Made by a program: the position numbers and the translations under genes
Shown: piece by piece, positions 1 through 7,530 of the stretch
How the letters are laid out: the number at the start of each line of letters is the position of its first letter
How positions within the stretch are numbered: the stretch's first letter is position 1
Notes under the pieces: generated by a model
The model's input: only the letters and a program-made list of their open reading frames with translations
Database searches by the model: none
What the model was told of the DNA's origin: nothing
NCBI GenBank assembly: GCA_910587465.1
Contig: CAJUMS010000017.1
Span: 1-46,006 of the forward strand
DNA length: 46,006 bases
Direction: 5' to 3'
DNA from: an uncultured Oscillospiraceae bacterium
GTDB taxonomy: Bacteria > Bacillota > Clostridia > Oscillospirales > Ruminococcaceae

Positions 1-63
1 AATAATTTACAAAATTTTTCACGGATATTGGCGAATTTTTTATGGTATTGTTAAGTTAATACT

Positions 64-100
64 TAAAAAACAGCACCGCACGATATTTGTGCGGTGTTGT
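64..100 (-). terminator. Intrinsic terminator of the sigma/anti-sigma operon
   Basis: Read on the minus strand, arms ACAACACCGCAC and GTGCGGTGCTGT form a 12-bp stem (one G-U pair) with a 7-nt loop, followed directly by a T-run. It starts 8 bases past the stop codon of the gene ending at 108, so it ends that operon. Confidence 0.9.
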
Positions 101-107
101 CATAAAA

Positions 108-1814
108 TCAGCCGTTCGGATAGGATACCGTGGCTGTGCCGTTTTTCATATCAAACGTTATCTCGTAGCCGTATACGGGATCAACGAATGTCGCGCCCGA
201 CTTATACGCAAAGCTTTCAGAAACGCGCAGACCCTCATTCATTTCTGCTATGCCGTCCGCGGAAACCTCATTAGGCTGAAGAAAATGAAGGCTGTACCTT
301 ATCCCGTTTTCGTCCTTTCTCGTCTCATCCGTCTGATATTTCAGCTCGTCGTTTACCTTATCCTTGACGGTATAGGAGTCTATATCAATGTCATAGAACG
401 ACGACACAAGCTCACCGCCGGAGTTGTCTTTATAAAGCATCATAAAAAGGTAATGCGTCTCGCCGTCCGTCTCCGTTCTGAACAGTCGTGTACAGCCATC
501 AAATAGACAATTTTCGGGCAGTAAGACGGAGCCGGATACGCCATCCGCCGGCGGCAGATAAGCTATCATCCGCTTATCGCCGACCTTAACGTATACGCAT
601 ATTTCACCCGCCGCCCAATTATTGAGTTGGTTCTCCAGCGGGAAAGAATAATGCTGTTCTCCCGGACGCTTCCGCACGTCTAACATAACCAGCGATACGG
701 TCATGTCGTCTGCGGAGGCGGTGGATACTATCGCGCTTTCGCCTACCTCGGGATACGGATCGTATTCAAGCTTTTCGGGATCCCAGCCCCTGAGATCGTC
801 AAGCTCCAAGGTTTCATAGCCCTCGGGCATTTGATCGGGATAGATCAACTTAGCGGTATATATATAATCAAAATAAAGCTCATATCCGTACTCGGGGTCA
901 ACAAAGACCGAGTCGTCCTTCTGATAAATGCTCTCCGACGTCTGATAGCTGTACCGGCTGCTGCATATACGCTTTATGCCGTCGACACTAAACGGCTCTA
1001 TACCGTCGTAATAAGCTATATTGTTTTCGTCCCTTATCCCGCCTATACTGCCTATGCTGACTTTCGGATAAACGGAGAAATATCTTGCTGTCATCGCGTC
1101 CTTTTCGGTGTTGTAATCAACATACTGCATAAGAACGGGAAATCCGCATTTTCGCTCGAACAAGCGCGTGCAGCCGTCAAACAGGCATTTGCTGTGGATA
1201 AAATATTCTTGTCCGTTATAATGCTCTGAAACCTTCTCATACATCATTTTCTCATATATATTTATCATTCCGTCAGCACCGATGTACTTCGCATAAAGCA
1301 CGATATCCTTTGCGCCCCAGTAGTCAGTGTAATCATAGCCGTTATAGCCGTATTCCTCGCCCGGGAGCTTGGTAATATCGTGCAGTATAAGCGACACCGA
1401 AAGATCGCCCAGCTCGGCGGTGGACAAGACTGCGCTTCCTCCGAGCACAGGATCGCTGCTGTTAATGACATCCTCTGGATCCCAGCCTCTGATATACTTA
1501 TCGTCGATGGGAGGATAATCGCTGTCGGTACTATCGGAGCTGTCCGATATATCAGAACTGTCGGATATATCGGATATGCTGACAACACTCGTGCTCTCGT
1601 CGGAGGTCTCGCTGTTTGGTAAAAACGTGCTGCCGTTAAAGTACCGAACAGCTGACCCGACCGCGAAAATCACTGCAATACACGCCGCCGCGTACAATAT
1701 ATATTTCAGTACGGACGAGCGTCTGACCTTGTCCGTACACGGAACGTCCAGAACGCCGTCGATTATGCTTTCGTCGATACTGCCCATAATATCGAGAAAT
1801 TCGTCCTTGGTCAT
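108..1814 (-). CDS. Membrane anti-sigma-like protein with duplicated outer domain
   Basis: Predicted 568 aa. The start at 1814 is chosen because its ATG overlaps the sigma factor stop as ATGA; a longer in-frame reading to 1907 would run inside the sigma gene. A short N-terminal cytoplasmic part (about 1-35) precedes one membrane helix (about 37-59) and a Ser/Asp-rich linker (about 70-105). The outer part is two copies of the same ~220-aa unit (about 109-325 and 342-568). Both copies begin with RGWDPE, carry a STA...VSL...PGE block and an identical CLFDGCTRLF block, and end with FVDPxYGYE. Topology and coupling to the ECF sigma factor suggest a cognate anti-sigma or sigma-sensing protein, but I see no standard zinc anti-sigma motif. 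The ligand of the duplicated domain is unknown. Confidence 0.75.
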   Translation of the reverse strand: MTKDEFLDIMGSIDESIIDGVLDVPCTDKVRRSSVLKYILYAAACIAVIFAVGSAVRYFNGSTFLPNSETSDESTSVVSISDISDSSDISDSSDSTDSDYPPIDDKYIRGWDPEDVINSSDPVLGGSAVLSTAELGDLSVSLILHDITKLPGEEYGYNGYDYTDYWGAKDIVLYAKYIGADGMINIYEKMMYEKVSEHYNGQEYFIHSKCLFDGCTRLFERKCGFPVLMQYVDYNTEKDAMTARYFSVYPKVSIGSIGGIRDENNIAYYDGIEPFSVDGIKRICSSRYSYQTSESIYQKDDSVFVDPEYGYELYFDYIYTAKLIYPDQMPEGYETLELDDLRGWDPEKLEYDPYPEVGESAIVSTASADDMTVSLVMLDVRKRPGEQHYSFPLENQLNNWAAGEICVYVKVGDKRMIAYLPPADGVSGSVLLPENCLFDGCTRLFRTETDGETHYLFMMLYKDNSGGELVSSFYDIDIDSYTVKDKVNDELKYQTDETRKDENGIRYSLHFLQPNEVSADGIAEMNEGLRVSESFAYKSGATFVDPVYGYEITFDMKNGTATVSYPNG

Positions 1815-2371
1815 AACCCGTACCCCCTTCTGGTAAGATATTCCTTCAGCTTTTTCCTTACTCTCGTGAGCGTAACGGTTACGTTGCTCTCGGTCATTCC
1901 GAGACACCTAGCTACCTCCGAAACGCTCAGGCAGCCCCAGTAGCGCCTTACGAACACCTGCCGCTGCTGCCCGGGGAGCTTACTAAGGAACTCGTTTACC
2001 GCGCTGATAAGCTCTTTTCGCTCTGCTTCGCCCTCAACCGAGCGTTCGCCCGAAACGAAGCCCTCCAGCTCGTCGAACGACAGAGCCGCTTCACCGCCGC
2101 CGCGCTTTTCGGCATGCCTTGCCCTCAGGCGCATAAGCGCGAGATTGCGCGTTATCGCCGCCGCGAACGCCGCCAGAGACCTCGGTACAGCGGGCGGTAT
2201 GCTCTCCCACACCCGCAGATATGTATCGTTAAGGCACTCCTCCGTCTCGGTAAAGTCGCCGAGTATGCCCTGCGCCGTTCTTCGGCAGATACTGCCGTAC
2301 TTTCTCGAAAGCTCGGAAACCGACGTTTCGTCGCGGCTCTGAAACAGCAGTATTATCTTATCGTCCTCCAT
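1811..2371 (-). CDS. ECF-type RNA polymerase sigma factor
   Basis: 186 aa. Region 2 is visible as a stretch with DFTETEECLNDTYLRVWE followed by FAAAITRNLALMRLR, the usual sigma-70 region 2 pattern. Region 4 near the C-terminus has LPGQQRQVFVRRYWG, then an HTH (SVSEVARCLGMTESNVTVTL) and a basic tail. Size and layout are typical of group IV (ECF) sigma factors. The start has a good Shine-Dalgarno (GGGAGGTG, 6-7 nt upstream). Its stop overlaps the next gene start by 4 nt, so both are co-translated, the usual arrangement for a sigma/anti-sigma pair. I cannot tell its regulon; no convincing ECF promoter was recognised in the 76 bases upstream. Confidence 0.93.
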   Translation of the reverse strand: MEDDKIILLFQSRDETSVSELSRKYGSICRRTAQGILGDFTETEECLNDTYLRVWESIPPAVPRSLAAFAAAITRNLALMRLRARHAEKRGGGEAALSFDELEGFVSGERSVEGEAERKELISAVNEFLSKLPGQQRQVFVRRYWGCLSVSEVARCLGMTESNVTVTLTRVRKKLKEYLTRRGYGL

Positions 2372-2447
2372 TTGCGCACCTCCCTATAATTGCCTTTCTG
2401 TATATTAAGATGCGGTTTAAAATATTTCACTACACTTTTTTGAAAAA

Positions 2448-3212
2448 TTATCGGGTAATTTCATTATAAATATTTGCAAGCCCCTTTGCGAGGAGATAAG
2501 GCTCGTGAATATGCGGATGCGTCAGAAACGGCTCTGCAAGCTCTGCTCCGCCGCCCGTAAGTATCAGCGATACGGGCGCGCCAAGCTCCTTTTCAACACG
2601 CGCGGATATGCCGTCTATCATTGCCGACGCACCGATGACAGCGCCCGAGAGCATACACTCCGCGGTGTTCCGACCGATAAGCAGCTCCGGAACGGAAAGC
2701 GCAAGCTTAGGCAGCTGCGCGGCGCGTTCCGACAGCGCGTTCAGCGAGGTCTGCAAGCCTGCGGCTATAATTCCGCCGAGAAACACTCCGCCCTCACCGA
2801 TAACGTTGAACGTCATCGCCGTGCCAAGGTCGACGGTAACGGCGGGAAGCGGATACCGAGCAGCCGCCCACGCGCTGTCGGATATCCGGTCAAGACCCAC
2901 TTTTTCGGGCTCGTAAACGGCATATGTCAGCGATTTGCAGTCCTTTGCACTTATCACGGCGGGCGTTTTCCCCGAAACGCGCTCAACAGCACGGCATACG
3001 GGCGCTGTCAGATCGGGTACTACCGACGACAGCGCCGTGCCCTTTATACGAGCAAAATGCCCGTCAAGCAGCCGCTCAACGGGCGTATCAAAATCGCTCC
3101 GACTTTTTTCAGACGGTATTTTCTCCGCGAAAATGATATTATAATCACCGTCAACAAGCTCCAAACCAGTCAGCGCGATAGTGGTATTCCCGATGTCGAC
3201 CGTCAGTATCAT
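2448..3212 (-). CDS. coaX: Type III pantothenate kinase
   Basis: 254 aa, full family length. CoaX phosphorylates pantothenate to 4'-phosphopantothenate, the first committed step of CoA synthesis in the cytosol. It starts with the ASKHA phosphate motif (DIGNTTIALTG, Asp6), has the conserved GLDRISDSAWAA and TVDLGTAMTFNV segments and a late LTGGGAEL glycine-rich motif. Type III enzymes are not feedback-inhibited by CoA and are common in clostridia. The start overlaps the coaBC stop by 4 nt and it is the last gene of the pan/coa operon. No intrinsic terminator is visible between its stop and the sigma factor gene downstream, so read-through into that gene is possible. Confidence 0.95.
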   Translation of the reverse strand: MILTVDIGNTTIALTGLELVDGDYNIIFAEKIPSEKSRSDFDTPVERLLDGHFARIKGTALSSVVPDLTAPVCRAVERVSGKTPAVISAKDCKSLTYAVYEPEKVGLDRISDSAWAAARYPLPAVTVDLGTAMTFNVIGEGGVFLGGIIAAGLQTSLNALSERAAQLPKLALSVPELLIGRNTAECMLSGAVIGASAMIDGISARVEKELGAPVSLILTGGGAELAEPFLTHPHIHEPYLLAKGLANIYNEITR

Positions 3213-4408
3213 ACGCGCCTCCGTTCTATTTCGTCCAGCAGTGCCGCAGCCGCGTCAGCCTTGCTCATAAGCGGCAGCTCTTCTGTGCTGTCGGCGGTGA
3301 TGATCGTAATGACGTTTGTGTCCGTACCAAAGCCCGCGCCCTCCGTTTTCAGGTTATTCGCCGCGATCATATCCAAGCCTTTTTTCATGAGCTTTTCGCG
3401 TGAGTTTTCGAGCATGTTTTCGGTTTCCATTGAAAATCCGCACACGAGCAGTCCCGAATGACGATTCTCGTTTACCCATTTCAGAATGTCCGCGGTTCGC
3501 TCGAGCGGCAGAGAAAGCTCGCCGTCATGTTTTTTCAGTTTGTTGTCGGAAACGGTTTTCGGACGGTAATCCGCGACAGCCGCCGACTTAATCAGTATAT
3601 CGGTTTTCGGTAACTCCTCTTGAACAGCCGCGAGCATATCCGCCGCCGAAACTACGCGCCGGACGTTCACGAAAGGCGGCGGAGCAAGCTCCGTCACACC
3701 GCTTATCAGCGTGACCTCCGCGCCGCGCAGCGTTGCCTCGCGCGCCATCGCGTATCCCATTTTCCCCGTGCTGTGGTTGGTAAGGAAACGCACGGGATCG
3801 AGCGCCTCTCGAGTAGGTCCCGCGGTCACGGTGACGCGCACTCCGTTAAGTGTTTTCTCCCGCGCGATATGCCGCAGGACATGCTGCACTAACATATTGG
3901 GAGACGGCAGTTTTCCGCTTCCCAAATCGCCGCACGCAAGCCGTCCTCTGTCCGGCTCGACTATCTCAAAGCCGTACTTTTCCAGCGTTTCGATATTGTC
4001 ACGCGTTATCGGGTTTTCTAGCATTGCGGTGTTCATGGCGGGCGCGACAATTTTCGGGCATTTCGCCGCGAGAACGGTCGTCGTCAGCATATCGTCGGCA
4101 ATCCCGTGCGCTAATTTGGCGATAACGTTTGCGGTCGCGGGCGCTATCAATATAATGTCGGAAGCTTTTGCGAGCGAGATATGCTTTACGTCAAACTCGA
4201 AATCCCGCGCGAACGTGTCCACGATACACCGTCTATTTGTAAGCGTTTCAAACGCCAGCGGCGTGATGAATTCGGTCGCGTTCTTCGTCATAATAACGTC
4301 GACCTCCGCGCCCGCTTTGACAAGCATACTCACCATGTCCGCCATTTTGTATGCGGCAATTCCGCCCGTAATGCCGACTAATATTCGCTTTCCCTTTAAA
4401 TTTTCCAT
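3209..4408 (-). CDS. coaBC: Bifunctional PPC decarboxylase / phosphopantothenate-cysteine ligase
   Basis: 399 aa. CoaBC joins cysteine to 4'-phosphopantothenate (CTP-dependent, CoaB) and decarboxylates the product to 4'-phosphopantetheine (FMN-dependent, CoaC). The CoaC half (about 1-185) shows ITGGIAAYK, the flavin/substrate motif APAMNTAML, and the ACGDLGSGKL loop holding the catalytic Cys. The CoaB half (about 190-399) begins VTVTAGPTREALDPVR, then NHSTGKMGYAMA and the AAVADYRP segment. Two bases separate it from panD, and it overlaps coaX by 4 nt. With coaX it takes the operon's product from pantothenate to phosphopantetheine. Confidence 0.97.
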   Translation of the reverse strand: MENLKGKRILVGITGGIAAYKMADMVSMLVKAGAEVDVIMTKNATEFITPLAFETLTNRRCIVDTFARDFEFDVKHISLAKASDIILIAPATANVIAKLAHGIADDMLTTTVLAAKCPKIVAPAMNTAMLENPITRDNIETLEKYGFEIVEPDRGRLACGDLGSGKLPSPNMLVQHVLRHIAREKTLNGVRVTVTAGPTREALDPVRFLTNHSTGKMGYAMAREATLRGAEVTLISGVTELAPPPFVNVRRVVSAADMLAAVQEELPKTDILIKSAAVADYRPKTVSDNKLKKHDGELSLPLERTADILKWVNENRHSGLLVCGFSMETENMLENSREKLMKKGLDMIAANNLKTEGAGFGTDTNVITIITADSTEELPLMSKADAAAALLDEIERRRV

Positions 4409-4410
4409 AA

Positions 4411-4806
4411 TTAGTGCTCCATATCCTCAAGCATACCGTGCTTTTCGTAGCTCGTAACGCGCACGGGCTTGTTCTCTTCGTCCACGAAAACCACCTTAGG
4501 TCTATGCGCTTTAGCCTCCTCGGGTGTCATCTGCGCATATGCCATGATTATGATCTTATCGCCTACGCACACACACCGCGCCGCCGCTCCGTTAAGACAG
4601 ATCATTCCGCTGCCGCGCTCGCCCGCGATAACGTAGGTCTCAAAACGTTTTCCGTTGTTTACGTCGACGACCTGAACCTTTTCATACTCGATAATTTCCG
4701 CCGCGTCCATTAAGTCCTCGTCAACGGTTATCGAGCCCACATAGTCAAGCTCCGCCTGCTTAACGACCACGCGGTGAATTTTCCCTTTAAGCATTTCGAT
4801 AGTCAT
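4411..4806 (-). CDS. panD: Aspartate 1-decarboxylase proenzyme
   Basis: 131 aa. PanD makes beta-alanine from L-aspartate for pantothenate synthesis. It is made as a proenzyme that cleaves itself between Gly24 and Ser25 to create a pyruvoyl group; here the site reads YVGSITVDEDL with Gly24-Ser25, the same position as in characterised PanD. The conserved AARCVCVGDKIIIMAYAQM block follows. The start codon overlaps the panC stop by 4 nt, and coaBC begins 2 nt after its end. Length is normal for the family. Confidence 0.96.
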   Translation of the reverse strand: MTIEMLKGKIHRVVVKQAELDYVGSITVDEDLMDAAEIIEYEKVQVVDVNNGKRFETYVIAGERGSGMICLNGAAARCVCVGDKIIIMAYAQMTPEEAKAHRPKVVFVDEENKPVRVTSYEKHGMLEDMEH

Positions 4807-5657
4807 TTCGGACCTCCAGCGATAAAGTTGTCGATAAGACGCGTTTTGCCGATATATACCGCCATCGCGACCAGAACGCCGTTTGTTATTGCGTCAACGG
4901 GGAGCATAGTTTCGCCGTCAACTGCCGAGACGTAATCAATTTTCGCAAGCGGCTCGGCGGATATTATCGCGGTCATCTCGGCGAGTACCTTTTCACTGTC
5001 GGTCACTCCCGACTTCACCAGATATTCTCCGCGGAATACCGCTTTGGACAACACCAGCGCCGCCTTACGTTCGTTTGCGTCAAGGTAAGTGTTGCGCGAG
5101 GATTTTGCCAGACCGTCGTTCTCGCGGACGATAGGGCAGCCGACTATCTCTATCCCATACGACAAATCTCGCACCATTCTGCGGATAACGGCGAGCTGCT
5201 GAGCGTCCTTCTGCCCGAAAAACGCTTTGTCGGGCTGCACGATATTGAACAGCTTAGACACCACTGTACACACTCCGCGGAAATGGATTGGACGTGTTTT
5301 GCCGCAAAGCTGCTTGGGCATTTCGTCCAGAATTTCCACATAAGTTGCGGCGTTCGGCGCGTACATCTCCTCGACCGACGGATAGAACACCATATCGCAT
5401 CCGTGCTCCTCAAGCAGCTTGCAGTCATGTCCGAAATCACGCGGATATGACTCCAAATCTTCGTTAGGCGCGAATTGCGTAGGGTTGACGAAATCCGAAA
5501 CGACAACCCTGTCGCAGTCCGCCACAGCCCTGTCCACAAGGCTCGCGTGACCCTCGTGAAGATATCCCATAGTCGGAACAAGCCCCACGCTAAACCCCTC
5601 ACGCCGCCACTGTGCTATATTTTCGCGTACCTCGCGTATAGTTTTTGCAATGATCAT
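4803..5657 (-). CDS. panC: Pantothenate synthetase
   Basis: 284 aa. PanC condenses pantoate and beta-alanine using ATP to give pantothenate. The nucleotidyltransferase-fold ATP motif is seen as PTMGYLHEGHASL near residue 30, followed by VSDFVNPTQFAPNEDL, the FFGQKDAQQLAVI segment and the second ATP loop GLAKSSRNTYL. Many family members read GLAMSSRN, so the Lys is a minor variation. It lies 2 nt after panB and overlaps panD by 4 nt, so the pathway enzymes are translationally coupled. Confidence 0.97.
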   Translation of the reverse strand: MIIAKTIREVRENIAQWRREGFSVGLVPTMGYLHEGHASLVDRAVADCDRVVVSDFVNPTQFAPNEDLESYPRDFGHDCKLLEEHGCDMVFYPSVEEMYAPNAATYVEILDEMPKQLCGKTRPIHFRGVCTVVSKLFNIVQPDKAFFGQKDAQQLAVIRRMVRDLSYGIEIVGCPIVRENDGLAKSSRNTYLDANERKAALVLSKAVFRGEYLVKSGVTDSEKVLAEMTAIISAEPLAKIDYVSAVDGETMLPVDAITNGVLVAMAVYIGKTRLIDNFIAGGPK

Positions 5658-5659
5658 TT

Positions 5660-6520
5660 TCAGTCCTCCCTGCCGTATTCGCTGTCCAGCTTTGCCAGAA
5701 ACTCATCGGAACAGTCGCTTTTCGAATAAGTATGCTCCGCCGATGGGAACTCTCCCGACTTTACTTCCTTATCGTACTCGGAAACCGCCCTTTTCATCTC
5801 CGTGCCGATATCCGCGAACCGCTTCACGAACTTCGGAACAAACTCGCCCGACATTCCCAGCATATCCTGATACACGAGCACCTGACCGTCGCAGCCCGTG
5901 CACGCGCCTATGCCTATCGTTATCATCTTGGTTTTCTTGGTTATCAGCGCCGCAAGCTTTGGCGGAACGCACTCCAGCACCGCCATAAATGCGCCCGCCT
6001 TATCCACCGCGAGAGCGTCCTCGAAAACGCGCCGCGCCGCCGCTTCGCCCTTGCCCTGAACCTTAAAGCCACCAAAGCTGTTGACAGACTGCGGCGTCAT
6101 TCCGATATGAGCGCACACGGGTATTCCGCACGCCACTATTGCCGTTATCTGCGGACACACCGCTTTACCTCCCTCAAGCTTCACGGCGTTGACGCGGCAT
6201 TCTTTCATTATCCGTCCAGCGTTCTCGACTGCCTGCTCTACCGAGGTCTGATAGCTCATAAACGGCATATCCACTACCACGAACGTATCTTTACACGCCC
6301 GTCCGACGCTCCGCCCGTACACTATCATCTCGTCCATTGTCACGGGCAATGTGTCCTCATAGCCCTGCATAGTCATTCCAAGACTGTCGCCGACCAGTAT
6401 CGAGTTTACTCCCGCTTCCTCAAATATTCGCGCGGTGGAGTAGTCATAGCAGGTGATCTGCGATATTTTCTCGCCGCGGTTTTTCATTTCATTTAAACTT
6501 TCGATATTGTTTTTTTTCAT
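5660..6520 (-). CDS. panB: 3-methyl-2-oxobutanoate hydroxymethyltransferase
   Basis: 286 aa. PanB transfers a hydroxymethyl group from methylene-tetrahydrofolate to 2-oxoisovalerate, giving ketopantoate. Family signatures in order: ITCYDYSTARIFEEAGV, LVGDSLGMTMQGYEDTLPVT, the VKLEGG motif, CAHIGMTPQSVN and IGIGAC. Length is usual. The ATG overlaps the stop codon of the preceding DUF2520 gene by one base (TAATG), and panC follows after 2 nt. It supplies the substrate that a ketopantoate reductase must reduce; no panE-type gene is present, which points to the upstream neighbour. Confidence 0.97.
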   Translation of the reverse strand: MKKNNIESLNEMKNRGEKISQITCYDYSTARIFEEAGVNSILVGDSLGMTMQGYEDTLPVTMDEMIVYGRSVGRACKDTFVVVDMPFMSYQTSVEQAVENAGRIMKECRVNAVKLEGGKAVCPQITAIVACGIPVCAHIGMTPQSVNSFGGFKVQGKGEAAARRVFEDALAVDKAGAFMAVLECVPPKLAALITKKTKMITIGIGACTGCDGQVLVYQDMLGMSGEFVPKFVKRFADIGTEMKRAVSEYDKEVKSGEFPSAEHTYSKSDCSDEFLAKLDSEYGRED

Positions 6521-7377
6521 TACGAACGACCTCCGATTAAAATTTTTTCAAGCTCCGAATAATCTGTCTGAGGATTTTTTGCTTTGGCAACGTCGAGCAG
6601 CTTTTCCGAGGCCGCGCTGTAAAGCTCTCGTTCCTTGTCCGTCATTAAACAATTTAAGTGCTTTTTCACCGTTTCGGTATCACACCGCTCGACCGCGCCC
6701 GTAAGCGCCGCCGTTGGACCGCTTTGCAGTATGTTTTCCGTATTCTGACGTATCAGCGGAGCGAGGGCGCTCATTGCCGTTTCGGAAGTGAAACCGCAAT
6801 CGGTCAGCAATTCAACGCTCTCCGTCACAAGCGCACACACAAGATTGCTCGATATCGCACATGCGGCGTGATACCGCGCCTTTTTCTCGCCGTCAATAAT
6901 CTGCGTGCGAAAACCCAGACGTTCAAGAAAGCTCTGCCATTCGCCGAGATGTTCAAGATCACCCTCAACGCAAAAAAATGCACCCGCCATTTTCCCGTAG
7001 CTATCCAGCTTGCTGCTGAAGGGAAAAAGCGGATGTACCGAATATCCATATGCACCTCGGCGGCGAATATCGGGAAACGCCTCCGCGGCTGTCATCGCTC
7101 CACTGCAATGACATATCTGCCTGCCCGTAATATCGTAATTTGTCAGCTCGCTGTAAACCGAGCTTATCGCTCCGTCGGGAACCGTTAAAAAAACCGCGTC
7201 GCTCTCTTTCAGTAACTCGTCAACCGTGCAATAATGCCGTGACCCCGTAAATTCCGCCGCCGCGCGTGCCGAGCCTTCATGCAGGCTGTAATAGCCTGTC
7301 ACGGTAACTCCTCCGTCAGCAAAGTATTTTCCCAAAGAGAAACCTGTTTTTCCTGCTCCAATAAATCCGATCCTCAT
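6520..7377 (-). CDS. Rossmann/DUF2520 oxidoreductase, likely ketopantoate reductase (PanG type)
   Basis: 285 aa from the ATG at 7377, which has GGCGGAG just upstream; the longer open frame to 7545 starts inside vanT and before the mapped promoter, so it is rejected. The N-terminus is an NAD(P) Rossmann fold (MRIGFIGAGKTGFSLGKYF), then VFLTVPDGAISSVY, CHCSGAMTA and a GYSVHPLFPF segment. The C-terminal half is the helical DUF2520 type (KKARYHAACAISSNLVCALV). The PanG family of alternative ketopantoate reductases, reported in Francisella and found in Firmicutes lacking PanE, fits this description as far as I recall. First position in a panBCD-coaBC-coaX operon without panE strongly suggests it reduces ketopantoate to pantoate; this is inference from context. 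Confidence 0.82.
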   Translation of the reverse strand: MRIGFIGAGKTGFSLGKYFADGGVTVTGYYSLHEGSARAAAEFTGSRHYCTVDELLKESDAVFLTVPDGAISSVYSELTNYDITGRQICHCSGAMTAAEAFPDIRRRGAYGYSVHPLFPFSSKLDSYGKMAGAFFCVEGDLEHLGEWQSFLERLGFRTQIIDGEKKARYHAACAISSNLVCALVTESVELLTDCGFTSETAMSALAPLIRQNTENILQSGPTAALTGAVERCDTETVKKHLNCLMTDKERELYSAASEKLLDVAKAKNPQTDYSELEKILIGGRS

Positions 7378-7382
7378 CGCAT

Positions 7383-7403
7383 CTCCGCCTTTCCAAAGCA
7401 GAG
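7383..7403 (-). promoter_or_regulatory. Hairpin covering the first ribosome-binding site of the pan operon
   Basis: On the minus strand, CTCTGCTTT pairs with AAAGGCGGAG (9 pairs, two G-U) around a 3-nt loop. The right arm contains the Shine-Dalgarno GGCGGAG of the DUF2520 gene, so the stem would hide it. It lies at the end of a ~120-nt leader after the operon promoter. No known riboswitch consensus was recognised. Confidence 0.4.
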
Positions 7404-7501
7404 CGGCGCTTGTTGTTCCCAAAGCCGAGAGCGGCGATATATGACGGTACAGTTTCCTTAATATGGAATACCATCCGCATTGATCACATCTCAACGTTTT
7501 A

Positions 7502-7530
7502 AGTATACCATAGTTTATGCAGTTTGTCAA
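7502..7530 (-). promoter_or_regulatory. Promoter of the pan/coa operon
   Basis: On the minus strand: TTGACA (7530-7525), 17-bp spacer, TATACT (7507-7502). The TGA inside the -35 box is the stop codon of vanT, so the promoter is embedded in the end of the upstream gene. A leader of about 120 nt follows before the ATG at 7377. Confidence 0.85.

Noticed and set aside
7378..7501. Known riboswitch in front of the pan operon
   Set aside because: No consensus I know (TPP, SAM, glycine, T-box and others) fits; only a small RBS hairpin is visible.
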